DNA of 64,000 nucleotides from FEN-1219 sp035644475. Its GTDB lineage: Bacteria > Pseudomonadota > Gammaproteobacteria > Steroidobacterales > Rariloculaceae. Below are positions 33,640-41,959 of this stretch, in pieces. The notes beneath the pieces were generated by a model. The model was not told where the DNA came from, ran no database searches, and was given only the letters and a program-made list of their open reading frames with translations. Numbering within the stretch: position 1 is the stretch's first letter; every line of letters begins with the position of its first letter. The stretch covers positions 1-64,000 of the forward strand of contig DASQOL010000004.1 in the NCBI GenBank assembly GCA_035644475.1. The letters run 5' to 3'. A program made the translations under genes and the position numbers.

Positions 33640-35805
33640 TCACCGGAATTGTGGGAAGGTGAGGCGAAACTCCGCGCCCGGCTCGCAGTTGCGGACGTCG
33701 ACGCGGCCGCCCATCGCGATCGTGAGCTGCCGCACGAGCGCGAGGCCGATGCCAGTGCCCACCGCTTCGCGCGTGAGCTCGTTCGCCGGCCGATAGAACA
33801 GCTCGAAGATCCGCTTCATCTGGCCCTTCGGGATGCCGGGGCCAAAGTCGCGCACGGTGAAGAGCAGAGTGCCGTCGCTCTCGCGGCGGCTCGCGACCTC
33901 CACGGCCTTGCGGGCACCGCCCGCGGAGAACTTGAGCGCGTTGTCGACGAGGTTGATGAAGACTTGCGCGAACGCGTCGCCGTCGACGAGGACCTCGGCG
34001 TCGGCGGGCGCATCGTTGCGGATCTCGAGCGTGAAGCGCGCGCGCTCGACTTGGGTACTCACCTTCGAGCGGACCATGTCGAGCAGCTCGGCCACGGTGG
34101 CGCGCTTCATGTCGAAGTGCTGCGCGTTGCGCGTGAGCCGGGCGAGCTGCAGCACGTTCTCGATGAGCCGCGACAGGCGCTCGCTCTCGCTGTGGATGTA
34201 GTCGTAGTAGGTCTGTTTCTTCGCCTCGTCGGCCCAGCCGGCCTTGAGCATCTCGCCGTACATCCGGATCGAGGTCAGCGGCGTCTTGAGCTCGTGGCTC
34301 ACCGCGGACACGAAGTCCTGCTGCTGGCGCGCGAGCCGTATCTGGCCGACGGCGAAGCGATACATCAGCAGGAATCCGCCCACGAGCACGACGGCGAGGA
34401 TCACCGACACCCATGCGAGCAGCAGGCGGCCGGGCGCCGGCGGCAGCTGCTTGACGCCGAACGCGAGCTCGAGACTGCCGAACGGCGGCGAGAGACGCGT
34501 GCGGTACAGCACGGTGCCCGCGAGCTCGCCCGGCGCGGACCCCGACAAGGACGAATAGGCGCCGCCAGCGGCGGCGTTCAGCGTCTCGAGCACACGGCCC
34601 TGGTACGACACGGCGACGTCGCTCATCCCCGCCAGACTGCTCGCGCGGAACGGCGCGCCGACGGCGGCGGCGAGAAAGCGCTCGCGGTCGATCAGCGCGC
34701 CTTGGATGTAGCGCCGGCCGTCGCGCCAGACGTTGCGGTAGAGCACGAGGTGCCCGGTGTCGAGCATGCCGGCCTCGAACGGGTCGAGCTCGCTCTGGAA
34801 CGTGCGTACGCTGAGCTCCACCTTGCTTTTCGCCTCGGCCGGCCGCTCTTTCGCGGCGGCGTCTTTCTCTTGCTCTGGGGCCGCGGCCGGCTCCGGCAGG
34901 AGAACCTGCTCGGTTCGCTTCTGCCGCTCGTTCACCCCAAAGGTCGACACGCCCGTCGACACACGGCCCTCCACAGCCGCGCGTCGCGCGTTGGTCTCGA
35001 CGGCGTTCTGGGCCGCACGCTCCCCGACCGTCTCGCGATCGGCGACGTCGCGCGCGAGCGCGGCGCCGCCCTCGGCAGAGAGCTTGTCGAACGCGGCTTG
35101 CGCCTGCGGTTGCGTCGTCTCAGCCTTCAGCAGCAACTCGGTCGCGGGAGGCGCCGCCGGCGCGGCGACGCGCGCGGCCTCGTCGTCGTCGCCCGCGACG
35201 GCAGCGGACGTCGGTGCGTCCGCCCGCGCGCGTTCCGGCGGCGGCGCGGCGGCGGACTGCTGGCGCGATCGCACGAGACCGATCCCAGCCGCCGCGTCGC
35301 GGCTCGGCGGCGCCACCAGGCTGTTCTCGGCGAGCACCGCGCCGAGCTGCGCCGCGAGCGCGGCCCGCGCGGCCTGCTCGTCGGACGCGATTCCGTAGGT
35401 CGCGGGGTCGACACCGTCGCCGGGCAGAAGCGGCGTCGTGAGCTTGCCGTCCGCGTCGACCTGGAAGTAACCGAGCGCCCCGGGCACCGGGCTCGTCACC
35501 GGAAAAGCCGACAACGGCGAACGCTGCACGAAGTTCGCGGCCGCATCGCCGGCCACGACGAGGAACGAGTAGTCGCCGAACGACCGGGCTTCCTCCGCGC
35601 TCACGGCCGCGCGCAGCTCCGCGTCGACGCGCCCAGCCACGTCTTCGGCGAGCTCCTGATTGCGGCGGAACGACTCCCACTTGAGCTGGCTGTACGCCTG
35701 CGCGATCAACGCCACGGCCGGAACCGCGAGCGCGAAAAAGAACGCCACGAGCAGCACCCGCACGCGGCGCTCGTCGAGCTTGCGGAACAGCTTCGCGCCG
35801 AGCAT
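33640..35805 (-). CDS. Membrane sensor histidine kinase with large periplasmic domain
   Basis: 721 residues from the ATG at 35805. One membrane helix lies near 17-38, then about 400 residues of Ala/Pro-rich periplasmic sensor region without a recognised domain. A second helix is near 440-465 (VSVILAVVLVGGFLLMYRF). HisKA follows with AVSHELKTPLTS (His504), then HATPase boxes NLVDNALKFS, DFGPGIPKG and GTGIGLALVRQL. It should phosphorylate the response regulator encoded 2 bp upstream. The long low-complexity Ala-rich sensor with several coiled parts is unusual. Confidence 0.93.
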   Translation of the reverse strand: MLGAKLFRKLDERRVRVLLVAFFFALAVPAVALIAQAYSQLKWESFRRNQELAEDVAGRVDAELRAAVSAEEARSFGDYSFLVVAGDAAANFVQRSPLSAFPVTSPVPGALGYFQVDADGKLTTPLLPGDGVDPATYGIASDEQAARAALAAQLGAVLAENSLVAPPSRDAAAGIGLVRSRQQSAAAPPPERARADAPTSAAVAGDDDEAARVAAPAAPPATELLLKAETTQPQAQAAFDKLSAEGGAALARDVADRETVGERAAQNAVETNARRAAVEGRVSTGVSTFGVNERQKRTEQVLLPEPAAAPEQEKDAAAKERPAEAKSKVELSVRTFQSELDPFEAGMLDTGHLVLYRNVWRDGRRYIQGALIDRERFLAAAVGAPFRASSLAGMSDVAVSYQGRVLETLNAAAGGAYSSLSGSAPGELAGTVLYRTRLSPPFGSLELAFGVKQLPPAPGRLLLAWVSVILAVVLVGGFLLMYRFAVGQIRLARQQQDFVSAVSHELKTPLTSIRMYGEMLKAGWADEAKKQTYYDYIHSESERLSRLIENVLQLARLTRNAQHFDMKRATVAELLDMVRSKVSTQVERARFTLEIRNDAPADAEVLVDGDAFAQVFINLVDNALKFSAGGARKAVEVASRRESDGTLLFTVRDFGPGIPKGQMKRIFELFYRPANELTREAVGTGIGLALVRQLTIAMGGRVDVRNCEPGAEFRLTFPQFR

Positions 35806-35807
35806 CT

Positions 35808-36527
35808 TTAAGGTCCCGCGACCCCGGTCGTCACGAGTCGATACCCCGCGCCGCGCACGGTGATCAGGTTGCGCGGCTCTTTCACGTCGGCCTCTATCTT
35901 GCGCCTGAGCTTGGCGATGTGAATGTCGACGGTGCGCGTCTCGATGTCGGCCGTGCGGTCGTAGCCCCACACGCGCGTGAGCAGCTCGGCGCGCGAGACG
36001 GGCCGCTCCGTGTTCGACTGCAAGTATTGGAGAATCTCGATCTCGCGGCGCGTGAACGCGAGCTCCGTCGCGCCGCGGCGCCCGGAGAGATTGCGCGTGT
36101 CGATCTCCACGTCGCCGTCGAGCCGGATCTGCGCCGCGAGCTCCGCGCCCACGCGCGAGCGGCGCAGCACGGCCTTCACGCGCAGCACCAGCTGCGCGAT
36201 CGCAAAGGGTTTGGCGACGTAGTCGTCCGCGCCGAGCGTGAGGCCGTTGACGATGTCCTCGTCGCTCGTCTTCGCGGTGAGCATGATGATCGGCTGATCG
36301 CGGTCGACCTTGCGAATCTCGTCGCAGATCGAGAAGCCGTCGCGGCCGGGGAGCATCACGTCGAGGAGCACGAGGTCGTAGTGCCCCGTGAGTGCTTTCG
36401 CGAGGCCTTCCTTACCGTCGCCGACGGCGTCGACGCGATAGCCGTGATAGACGAGCACGTCCGCGAGACCGTCGCGAATCGCGGCCTCGTCCTCCACGAC
36501 CAGGATGCGGGGCTTCGTGGGCTCCAT
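35808..36527 (-). CDS. OmpR/PhoB-family response regulator
   Basis: 239 residues from the ATG at 36527 (a GTG at 36533 is in frame). Receiver domain: acidic pair Glu12/Asp13, phospho-acceptor Asp56 in LLDVMLPG, Thr84, Lys106 in YVAKPF. A winged-helix output domain follows from about 140 (REIEILQYLQS, TVDIHIAKLRRKI, RGAGYRL). It is co-transcribed with the histidine kinase. A direct repeat that could be its binding site lies 36 bp upstream of the start and again before the PspA operon. Confidence 0.95.
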   Translation of the reverse strand: MEPTKPRILVVEDEAAIRDGLADVLVYHGYRVDAVGDGKEGLAKALTGHYDLVLLDVMLPGRDGFSICDEIRKVDRDQPIIMLTAKTSDEDIVNGLTLGADDYVAKPFAIAQLVLRVKAVLRRSRVGAELAAQIRLDGDVEIDTRNLSGRRGATELAFTRREIEILQYLQSNTERPVSRAELLTRVWGYDRTADIETRTVDIHIAKLRRKIEADVKEPRNLITVRGAGYRLVTTGVAGP

Positions 36528-36563
36528 GCGCACCTAGGCTAGCAGCTAAGGCGCGCGCGCCGT

Positions 36564-36582
36564 GTAAATCCTTCGTAAATCC
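36564..36582. promoter_or_regulatory. Candidate response-regulator box (11-bp direct repeat)
   Basis: GTAAATCC occurs at 36564-36571 and again at 36575-36582, an 11-bp period. This spacing is typical of OmpR/PhoB-family dimer sites. It lies just upstream of the response regulator start at 36527. A similar repeat occurs at 37189-37207. Confidence 0.5.
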
Positions 36583-36597
36583 GCGACGTGGATCGCC

Positions 36598-36667
36598 GGA
36601 AAATGGGGACATGTTGCATTTTCCGCGGCGGCGCCGCGCGGAAAAGGCAACATGTCCCTGTTTTTCG
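36598..36667. repeat. REP-type hairpin (AAAATGGGGACATGTTGC family)
   Basis: Left arm 36598-36628 and right arm 36637-36667 pair with a short loop of about 8 bp. It directly follows the stop codon (36668-36670) of the small secreted protein gene and precedes the response regulator gene on the same strand. Two changes (GGGGACA and a missing base in the right arm) separate it from the other copies. Confidence 0.8.
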
Positions 36668-36934
36668 CTAGCCGCGCGGACGCGCGGGGGAGCTCGCGAC
36701 GCGGCTCGCGTGAGCGTTCCGGCCGGCGGCGCGCTCCAGGCTCGCACTAACCGCGTCGAGGTGGCGCGCGACGTCGACGCGCATCGCCGCACGGTCGATC
36801 TCCACGGTCACGACCGGACGCTTGCCGTAGACGACGATCTCGTCCACCGCCTCGTCCGCCCCCGCGTGTCTCGCGCTCAGCAACGCGCCGGCGGCGAGCA
36901 ATGCCGCCGGAATATTCCGCCTGTGGGTAATCAA
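36668..36934 (-). CDS. Small secreted protein of unknown function
   Basis: 88 residues from a TTG start at 36934. This start is chosen because GGAAGGAG lies at 36943-36950 with 6-bp spacing and the signal peptide begins here (RRNIPAALLAAGALLSA). The mature part is DEAVDEIVVYGKRPVVTVEIDRAAM followed by an Arg/Ala-rich tail. No family recognised. It is divergent from the PspA operon and upstream of the two-component genes, so it may be part of the same response. Confidence 0.65.
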   Translation of the reverse strand: MITHRRNIPAALLAAGALLSARHAGADEAVDEIVVYGKRPVVTVEIDRAAMRVDVARHLDAVSASLERAAGRNAHASRVASSPARPRG

Positions 36935-37006
36935 GGTTGTCTCCTTCCGTTGGAACAATTCGAAGACGGCCCGGTCGTCCCTGACCAAGCCGGCTGCCGG
37001 TGCAAT

Positions 37007-37022
37007 TGCACGTGGCGTGCCA
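37007..37022 (-). promoter_or_regulatory. Possible sigma-54-type promoter
   Basis: On the minus strand this reads TGGCAC-GCCAC-GTGCA, one mismatch from TGGCAC-N5-TTGCA. The -24 GG and -12 GC are correctly spaced, and it lies about 75 bp upstream of the TTG start at 36934. The match could be chance in a GC-rich region; no nearby enhancer-binding protein gene is visible. Confidence 0.3.
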
Positions 37023-37071
37023 CTGTCGGCGGCGAGCATTTAAGCCGAGTTTGATGACAGTTCAACGACTG

Positions 37072-37102
37072 CGGAGATCGTTTGCGTTGCAAACGATCTC
37101 CG
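37072..37102. promoter_or_regulatory. Perfect 14-bp hairpin in divergent intergenic region
   Basis: CGGAGATCGTTTGC (37072-37085) and GCAAACGATCTCCG (37089-37102) form a perfect inverted repeat with a 3-bp loop. No T-tract follows, so a simple terminator is unlikely. It is in the 366-bp gap between divergent genes 36934 and 37301 and may be an operator or an RNA hairpin in a leader. Confidence 0.55.
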
Positions 37103-37188
37103 AGTTGCACCGCCCGGCGCCGCGCGCGCGAGGAAGTGCGACGGGCGTCACATGTCCCATCGAGTGGCGCCCATCGAGTATCGAATGT

Positions 37189-37207
37189 GTAAACGTTCGG
37201 TAAATCG
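37189..37207. promoter_or_regulatory. Candidate response-regulator box before PspA operon
   Basis: GTAAACG at 37189 and GTAAATCG at 37200 form an 11-bp period repeat. It resembles GTAAATCC-N3-GTAAATCC at 36564, including the preceding GT (GTGTAAA at both sites) and the TTCG spacer. It lies about 95 bp upstream of the PspA-like start. Shared sites suggest control of the operon by the adjacent two-component system. Confidence 0.45.
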
Positions 37208-37300
37208 AGCCGCCGAGATTTTTCGTTTCGCTGCCTGGAGCGCAAGCCGCGCTGCTCCTAACCTCCCCGTCGTCGAAATTCATGAACCCGAGGAGGCGTC

Positions 37301-37834
37301 ATGGCTCTCATCAACCGAATGTCGAGGTTGTTCACCGCGGACGTGCACGCGGTGCTCGACCGCATCGAGGAACCGGACGTGCTGCTCAAGCAGGCGATCC
37401 GCGAGATGGAAGAGGAAGTCGACGCGTGCGAGCAGCGCGCGCGACAGCTCGAGCACGAGCGCGATCGGCTCGCGGACCGGCAGCGCAAGGTTCAAGCAGC
37501 CCTCGCCGAGCTCGACGAGCAAGTCGGCGTGGCGTTCGGCGCCGACAACGACGAGCTCGCGCGCAAGCTCGTCAAGCGCAAGCTCGAGACCGCGCGGCTC
37601 GACGCGCACGTGACCGATCGGCGCACGGGCGTCGCGAAGGCGCTCGCGGAGCGCGTCGCGGCCCTCACCGAGCAGCGCGAGCGGCTCGACGTGCTACGGC
37701 AGAAGGCAGAGCTCTTGGCCGACGTGCCACATGCCCACGCCGGCGACGAATGGGGCAAGACCGACTTCACCGTCGGCGACGACGAGGTGGAGGTCGCTTA
37801 CTTGCGCGAACGGCAGAAGAGGACGCCGTCGTGA
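37301..37834 (+). CDS. PspA/IM30-family envelope stress protein
   Basis: 177 residues from the ATG at 37301, with a strong AGGAGG at 37291-37296. The sequence starts MALINRMSRLFTADVHAVLDRIEEPDVLLKQAIREMEEE, the PspA/IM30 amphipathic N-terminus and first helix. A long charged coiled coil follows, ending near residue 150. PspA proteins bind stressed inner membranes. At 177 residues it is shorter than the E. coli protein of 222. Its stop overlaps the next gene by 4 bp (GTGA). Confidence 0.85.
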   Translation: MALINRMSRLFTADVHAVLDRIEEPDVLLKQAIREMEEEVDACEQRARQLEHERDRLADRQRKVQAALAELDEQVGVAFGADNDELARKLVKRKLETARLDAHVTDRRTGVAKALAERVAALTEQRERLDVLRQKAELLADVPHAHAGDEWGKTDFTVGDDEVEVAYLRERQKRTPS

Positions 37835-38421
37835 GCGCGGCGCGGTCTCTTTCGACGTCGAAGCGCCCGTCGCTCGGGCTCGGCGTCGGCGCCGGCTTCG
37901 TGCTGAGCGTGTGCGGCGCCGCGGTGCTCACGGCGCTGTGGCCGCTCGTCGGCTACGGCGCGGCGCTGCGCGCGGTCGTCGCGTTACTCGGCCTCGCCTA
38001 CGTGCTGTACGTGCTCGGCAAGAGCGGCGAGCGCGTCGGCCGCGTGACGACAGTCGTCGTGTGGACGCTCGCCGCCGCCGCGGCGTGGGCAAGCGGCATC
38101 CCGTTCGTCGGCTACGTGCTGGTCCACGTCGGGCTGATCTGGCTCGTGCGCTCGTTGTACTTCTATTCGGGCGTGCTGCCGGCGCTCGCCGACTTGGGTC
38201 TAAGCGTGCTCGGCGCGGCGTTCGCAGTGTGGGCGGCGCACCGCTCCGGCAGCGCCATGCTTGCGTTCTGGTGCTTCTTTCTCGTCCAGGCGTTTCACGT
38301 GCTGCTGCCGGCCGCGATCGCGGAACGCGGCGGTGGGCCCGCGGACGACGCCGACCTGAAATTCAACCGCGCGCACACGGCCGCCGAGGCGGCCATTCGC
38401 CGCCTCTCGACGGGCCGCTGA
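37831..38421 (+). CDS. Polytopic membrane protein of the PspA operon
   Basis: 196 residues from a GTG at 37831 overlapping the PspA stop. About six hydrophobic segments (for example LGVGAGFVLSVCGAAVLTALW and FWCFFLVQAFHVLLPAAIA). The soluble C-terminus reads DDADLKFNRAHTAAEAAIRRLSTG. No family recognised. The coupling with a PspA-like protein and a downstream VWA lipid-anchored-like protein points to a membrane stress or remodelling role. Confidence 0.7.
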   Translation: MSAARSLSTSKRPSLGLGVGAGFVLSVCGAAVLTALWPLVGYGAALRAVVALLGLAYVLYVLGKSGERVGRVTTVVVWTLAAAAAWASGIPFVGYVLVHVGLIWLVRSLYFYSGVLPALADLGLSVLGAAFAVWAAHRSGSAMLAFWCFFLVQAFHVLLPAAIAERGGGPADDADLKFNRAHTAAEAAIRRLSTGR

Positions 38422-38479
38422 CGCGCTCGCCCCTTCAAGTCAACCAAGGCCAACTCAACTCGACAATGGAGCAACCGTC

Positions 38480-39688
38480 ATGAAAACGAAGATCCTCGTG
38501 TTAGCGCTCGTGCTCGCGACCGTGACGACGGTCGCGATCTATCCCACGTTGCGCGGCAACGCCACGGGCGTGACGCCGCCGAAGCCGCCGGTCACGCCGA
38601 CACAGATCGTGCCGCTTGCGCAGAGCGGCAAGATCGACGTGGTGTTCGTGTTGGACACGACCGGCAGCATGGGCGGCCTCATCCAAGCCGCCAAGGAAAA
38701 GATCTGGTCCGTCGCCTCCACGCTCGCACAGGCGAAGCAGTCGCCCGAGATTCGCATGGGGCTCGTGGCCTACCGCGACCGCGGCGACGCGTACGTCACG
38801 CAGGTCGTCGACTTGAGCAACGACTTGGACACGATGTACTCCACGCTGATGCGGTTCAACGCCGACGGCGGCGGCGACGGGCCCGAGAGCGTGAACAAAG
38901 GCCTGTTCGACGCGGTGTACAAGATGTCGTGGAGCGAGGATCCGCAGGCGTACAAGGTCGTGTTCCTGGTCGGCGACGCGCCGCCGCACATGGACTACCA
39001 AGACGACGTGAAGTATCCGGAGGTGGTCGCCGCGGCGGTCCAAAAGGGCATCGTGGTGAACACGATCCAGTGCGGACGGGCGTCCGACACGGTCACGCCG
39101 TGGCAGCAGATCGCTTCGCTCGGCCACGGCCGTTACTTCACGGTCGACCAGGCGGGCGGCGCCGTCGCGATCGCCACACCGTTCGACGGCGAGCTCGCGA
39201 AGCTCGCGGCCGAGCTCGACTCGACGCGGCTCTACTACGGCACGGAGCGCGAGCGCGCGACGATGGACCGCAAAGTCGCGGCAACGTCGGAGCTGCACGA
39301 AGCGGCGTCGCCCGCCGCCCAAGCACGCCGCGCCGCGTTCAACGCGTCGGCGAGCGGCGCGGCGAATCTCCTCGGCGACAAGGACCTCGTCAACGACGTC
39401 GCGACGGGCCGCGTCGATCTCGCGGCTGTGCCGGCCGTGGAGCTGCCCGCCTCGATCGCCGCCCTGCCGCCGGAGCAGCAGGCGCAAGAGCTCAAGGAGC
39501 GCTCCGAGAAGCGCGAAAAGCTCCAGCACCAGATCAACGAGCTCGCGGGCGAGCGCGACGAGTTCATCGCGGCCAAGGTCAAGGAGCAAGGCGGCGCCGA
39601 GGGGTCGCTCGACGTGCAGATCTACGACGCCGTGCGCGAGCAGGGCAAGGCGGCCGGTTTGAGCTACGAAGGCGGCCCGAAGTTCTGA
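38480..39688 (+). CDS. VWA-domain protein with N-terminal signal anchor
   Basis: 402 residues. The N-terminus has a membrane signal (LVLALVLATVTTVAIYP). Residues about 50-235 are a von Willebrand A domain with a MIDAS: VFVLDTTGSMGGL (DxTxS), then MGLVAYRDRGD and VVFLVGDAPPH. The C-terminal part (about 240-402) is helical and charged. It starts 58 bp after the membrane protein gene. Such PspA-membrane-VWA cassettes are not widely described; a metal-dependent adhesion or chaperone-like role is possible. Confidence 0.85.
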   Translation: MKTKILVLALVLATVTTVAIYPTLRGNATGVTPPKPPVTPTQIVPLAQSGKIDVVFVLDTTGSMGGLIQAAKEKIWSVASTLAQAKQSPEIRMGLVAYRDRGDAYVTQVVDLSNDLDTMYSTLMRFNADGGGDGPESVNKGLFDAVYKMSWSEDPQAYKVVFLVGDAPPHMDYQDDVKYPEVVAAAVQKGIVVNTIQCGRASDTVTPWQQIASLGHGRYFTVDQAGGAVAIATPFDGELAKLAAELDSTRLYYGTERERATMDRKVAATSELHEAASPAAQARRAAFNASASGAANLLGDKDLVNDVATGRVDLAAVPAVELPASIAALPPEQQAQELKERSEKREKLQHQINELAGERDEFIAAKVKEQGGAEGSLDVQIYDAVREQGKAAGLSYEGGPKF

Positions 39689-39768
39689 CGGCCGCGCGGC
39701 GGGCGGCGGTGCGGCGATTCGCGCTCCCTACGAATGGCCGCACCGCCGCCGCGACCGGTTGCGATCAA

Positions 39769-40344
39769 CTAGCGCGCGAATACGCTCGACAGGTCGACGA
39801 ATGCGTCGGTCGGCGCAATGTGCAAGTTCGTGAGATCGAACAACTTGGCCGTGGTGCGGTAACCGTCGGGATGCGGGTTGCGGTAGCGCGTGATCTCCTC
39901 GTGCTGGAGATCGACGAGCCACACTTCCGAAACGTGATGACTCGCGTAGAGCGCGAGCTTGACGTCACGATCGTACGGTGGCGAGGAATCGGCAACCTCG
40001 ACAATCACCATCACGTCCTTCGGCATCGGATGCGCTGATTTGTAGAAATCCGCTCGCGGCTCGAGCAGGGCGATATCCGGCTGGGGTTCGGACCACTCGT
40101 CGAGAGCGATGGGGCTCTGCACGGAGACTATCGCCGCATCGCCGACAGCGCGCTCGATGAGCCGCGCGATTTGCCGCACCACTCCCGCATGTCGACTCCC
40201 TATCGGCCCCATGTCGATGACGTCTCCGTCGATCAGCTCCACGCGTGCGCTCGGCGGCAAGATGCCGGCCTCGCCCATGCGGTGATAGTCGTCCGCCGTC
40301 AACCGATGACGGCGCGGAGCTTCGTGCTCTTTGGAGAGGGCCAT
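39769..40344 (-). CDS. Uma2-family protein (third copy)
   Basis: 191 residues. RLTADDYHRMGEAGILP, VELIDGDVIDM, PQPDIALLEPRADF, DVMVIVEVADSSPPYDRDVKLALYASHHVSEVWLVDL: the standard Uma2 pattern with D, ExV and lysine of the PD-(D/E)xK fold intact. It is the most canonical of the three in this window. Function unknown; family members are widespread in cyanobacteria and some proteobacteria as many dispersed copies. Confidence 0.9.
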   Translation of the reverse strand: MALSKEHEAPRRHRLTADDYHRMGEAGILPPSARVELIDGDVIDMGPIGSRHAGVVRQIARLIERAVGDAAIVSVQSPIALDEWSEPQPDIALLEPRADFYKSAHPMPKDVMVIVEVADSSPPYDRDVKLALYASHHVSEVWLVDLQHEEITRYRNPHPDGYRTTAKLFDLTNLHIAPTDAFVDLSSVFAR

Positions 40345-40513
40345 GGCCGAAGGCTAGCACCGTGGGCGGCACGCGGCGAGCATCCATGCTCGGCGCACGA
40401 GCGGAAACGGGGAGCCGCCTCTACCTTGACCTGCGCGGACATTTCTTGGATGTTTGGAGACGCCTAGGTCGAAGGAGCCTTGGTTTTCCGGGCAACTATT
40501 CGGGGTGCCAGAG

Positions 40514-41935
40514 GTGTCTTCACGTTCTAGGCCGAACATCGCGGCCGCAGTCCTGGCGCTCGCCGCCCTCTTTGGCGCGCCCGCGAGCTTCGCGCAGGCG
40601 GCGCCCGAGACGGATCGCCCCGCGACGGATCGCCCCGCGGTGGATCGCGAGGCGCAGCTGCTCGAAACGATCGAGCAGGAATCGCGCAACGGACGCCATG
40701 CAGAAGGCCTGGTCGAGCCGCTGTCGGCGCTGGCACTCCTCTATCAAGACCGCGACGACACCGTGCGGGCGGTCGCGACCATCGAGCGCTTGCTGGAAGT
40801 AATTCGCGCCAACGACGGCTTGCACTCGCTCGAGCAGGTGGAGCCGATTCGACAATTGATCGCGACCATGACCGCGCTCGGCGCCCGCGAGACCGCCTGG
40901 AACCTCGAACAGGACTTGCTCGCGCTCGCGCGGCGTCATCCCGACGACTTGCGGACCGTCCCGATCTTCCACGAAAGCGCGGACAAGAGGCTGGCCGTCC
41001 TCCACCGATACCTCACGGAGCAGCCCCCCCCGGAGATCGAGCTCGGCTGCTACCGCGGCTGGCCACACAGCGCCCCAGGACAGCTCGAAACGGCGAACTG
41101 CAAGTCGGGATCCAAGAAGGACGCGGCGCGCGCGCTCATCGTGGACGCCCAAAGGAACTACGCGGAGGCCATCGCCGTCATCCTGCGCCATGGGGACTTC
41201 TCGAGCCCCGGGCTGCGGGAGCTCGAGGCGGACATGGTCCGCACCGTCGATCTCGCGCGCACGGACGCGGGCCCGCTCAGCCTCGATCGAGCTCGTCCCG
41301 ACCAGGAGCCCTGGCGAAGCTCGTTCGACGCGATCGGCCGATTGGCGACGTGGCCTCTGCCGATCCCCGCCGGGGCACTGCCGCTCGAGATCGGCACGCC
41401 TCCCCCATTCCATTCCACTGGGATGCCCGGCGAGCACACCGGCGGATTCGATTACCTGCTCGCCAGAGAGAGCTTGAAGCGCCAGTTCCACTACGAGGGC
41501 GCGAGCTCGGCCTCGACGGAGATTCAGATCGAGGCGTTCGTTCGCATCGCCGATTGGGATCTGCTGAATTCGCAGAACACGATCGCGCTCGACGAGTACG
41601 AGCAGGCATACCGGCTGCTCGAACAGCGCGGGGACCGCGCGTCGATCGAGCGGGTATTCGCGCCGCCGATTCCGGTGTTGCTGCCGTGGTACTCCGCGAA
41701 CCCGTTGTCCTCCGAGCAGGCCGGCGCGTCCGGCTACGTCGATGTCGCGTTCGGCGTCACCAAGTTCGGAGCGAGCCGGCAAGTCGAGATCCTCGACAGC
41801 ACGACGAATGCGACCGACGCGGACAAAGCCCAGCTCGTGCGCTTGATCAAGAACAGCCGGTTCAGGCCTCGCGCGACGCCCGAAGGCTGGGGCCGCACGT
41901 CGGCGCTCGTCGTGCGCTACTACGTCACCGGGTAA
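40514..41935 (+). CDS. Secreted hypothetical protein with TonB-C-like end
   Basis: 473 residues from a GTG at 40514; an in-frame ATG at 40454 would add residues before the signal peptide. The signal (PNIAAAVLALAALFGAPASFAQA) is followed by helical, TPR-like segments. The C-terminus (GYVDVAFGVTKFGASRQVEIL, then LIKNSRFRPRA and VRYYV) resembles a TonB C-terminal domain fold. No function can be assigned. Probably periplasmic. Confidence 0.7.
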   Translation: MSSRSRPNIAAAVLALAALFGAPASFAQAAPETDRPATDRPAVDREAQLLETIEQESRNGRHAEGLVEPLSALALLYQDRDDTVRAVATIERLLEVIRANDGLHSLEQVEPIRQLIATMTALGARETAWNLEQDLLALARRHPDDLRTVPIFHESADKRLAVLHRYLTEQPPPEIELGCYRGWPHSAPGQLETANCKSGSKKDAARALIVDAQRNYAEAIAVILRHGDFSSPGLRELEADMVRTVDLARTDAGPLSLDRARPDQEPWRSSFDAIGRLATWPLPIPAGALPLEIGTPPPFHSTGMPGEHTGGFDYLLARESLKRQFHYEGASSASTEIQIEAFVRIADWDLLNSQNTIALDEYEQAYRLLEQRGDRASIERVFAPPIPVLLPWYSANPLSSEQAGASGYVDVAFGVTKFGASRQVEILDSTTNATDADKAQLVRLIKNSRFRPRATPEGWGRTSALVVRYYVTG

Positions 41936-41959
41936 CCCGTTTCCCACGCGAGGGCCGCG

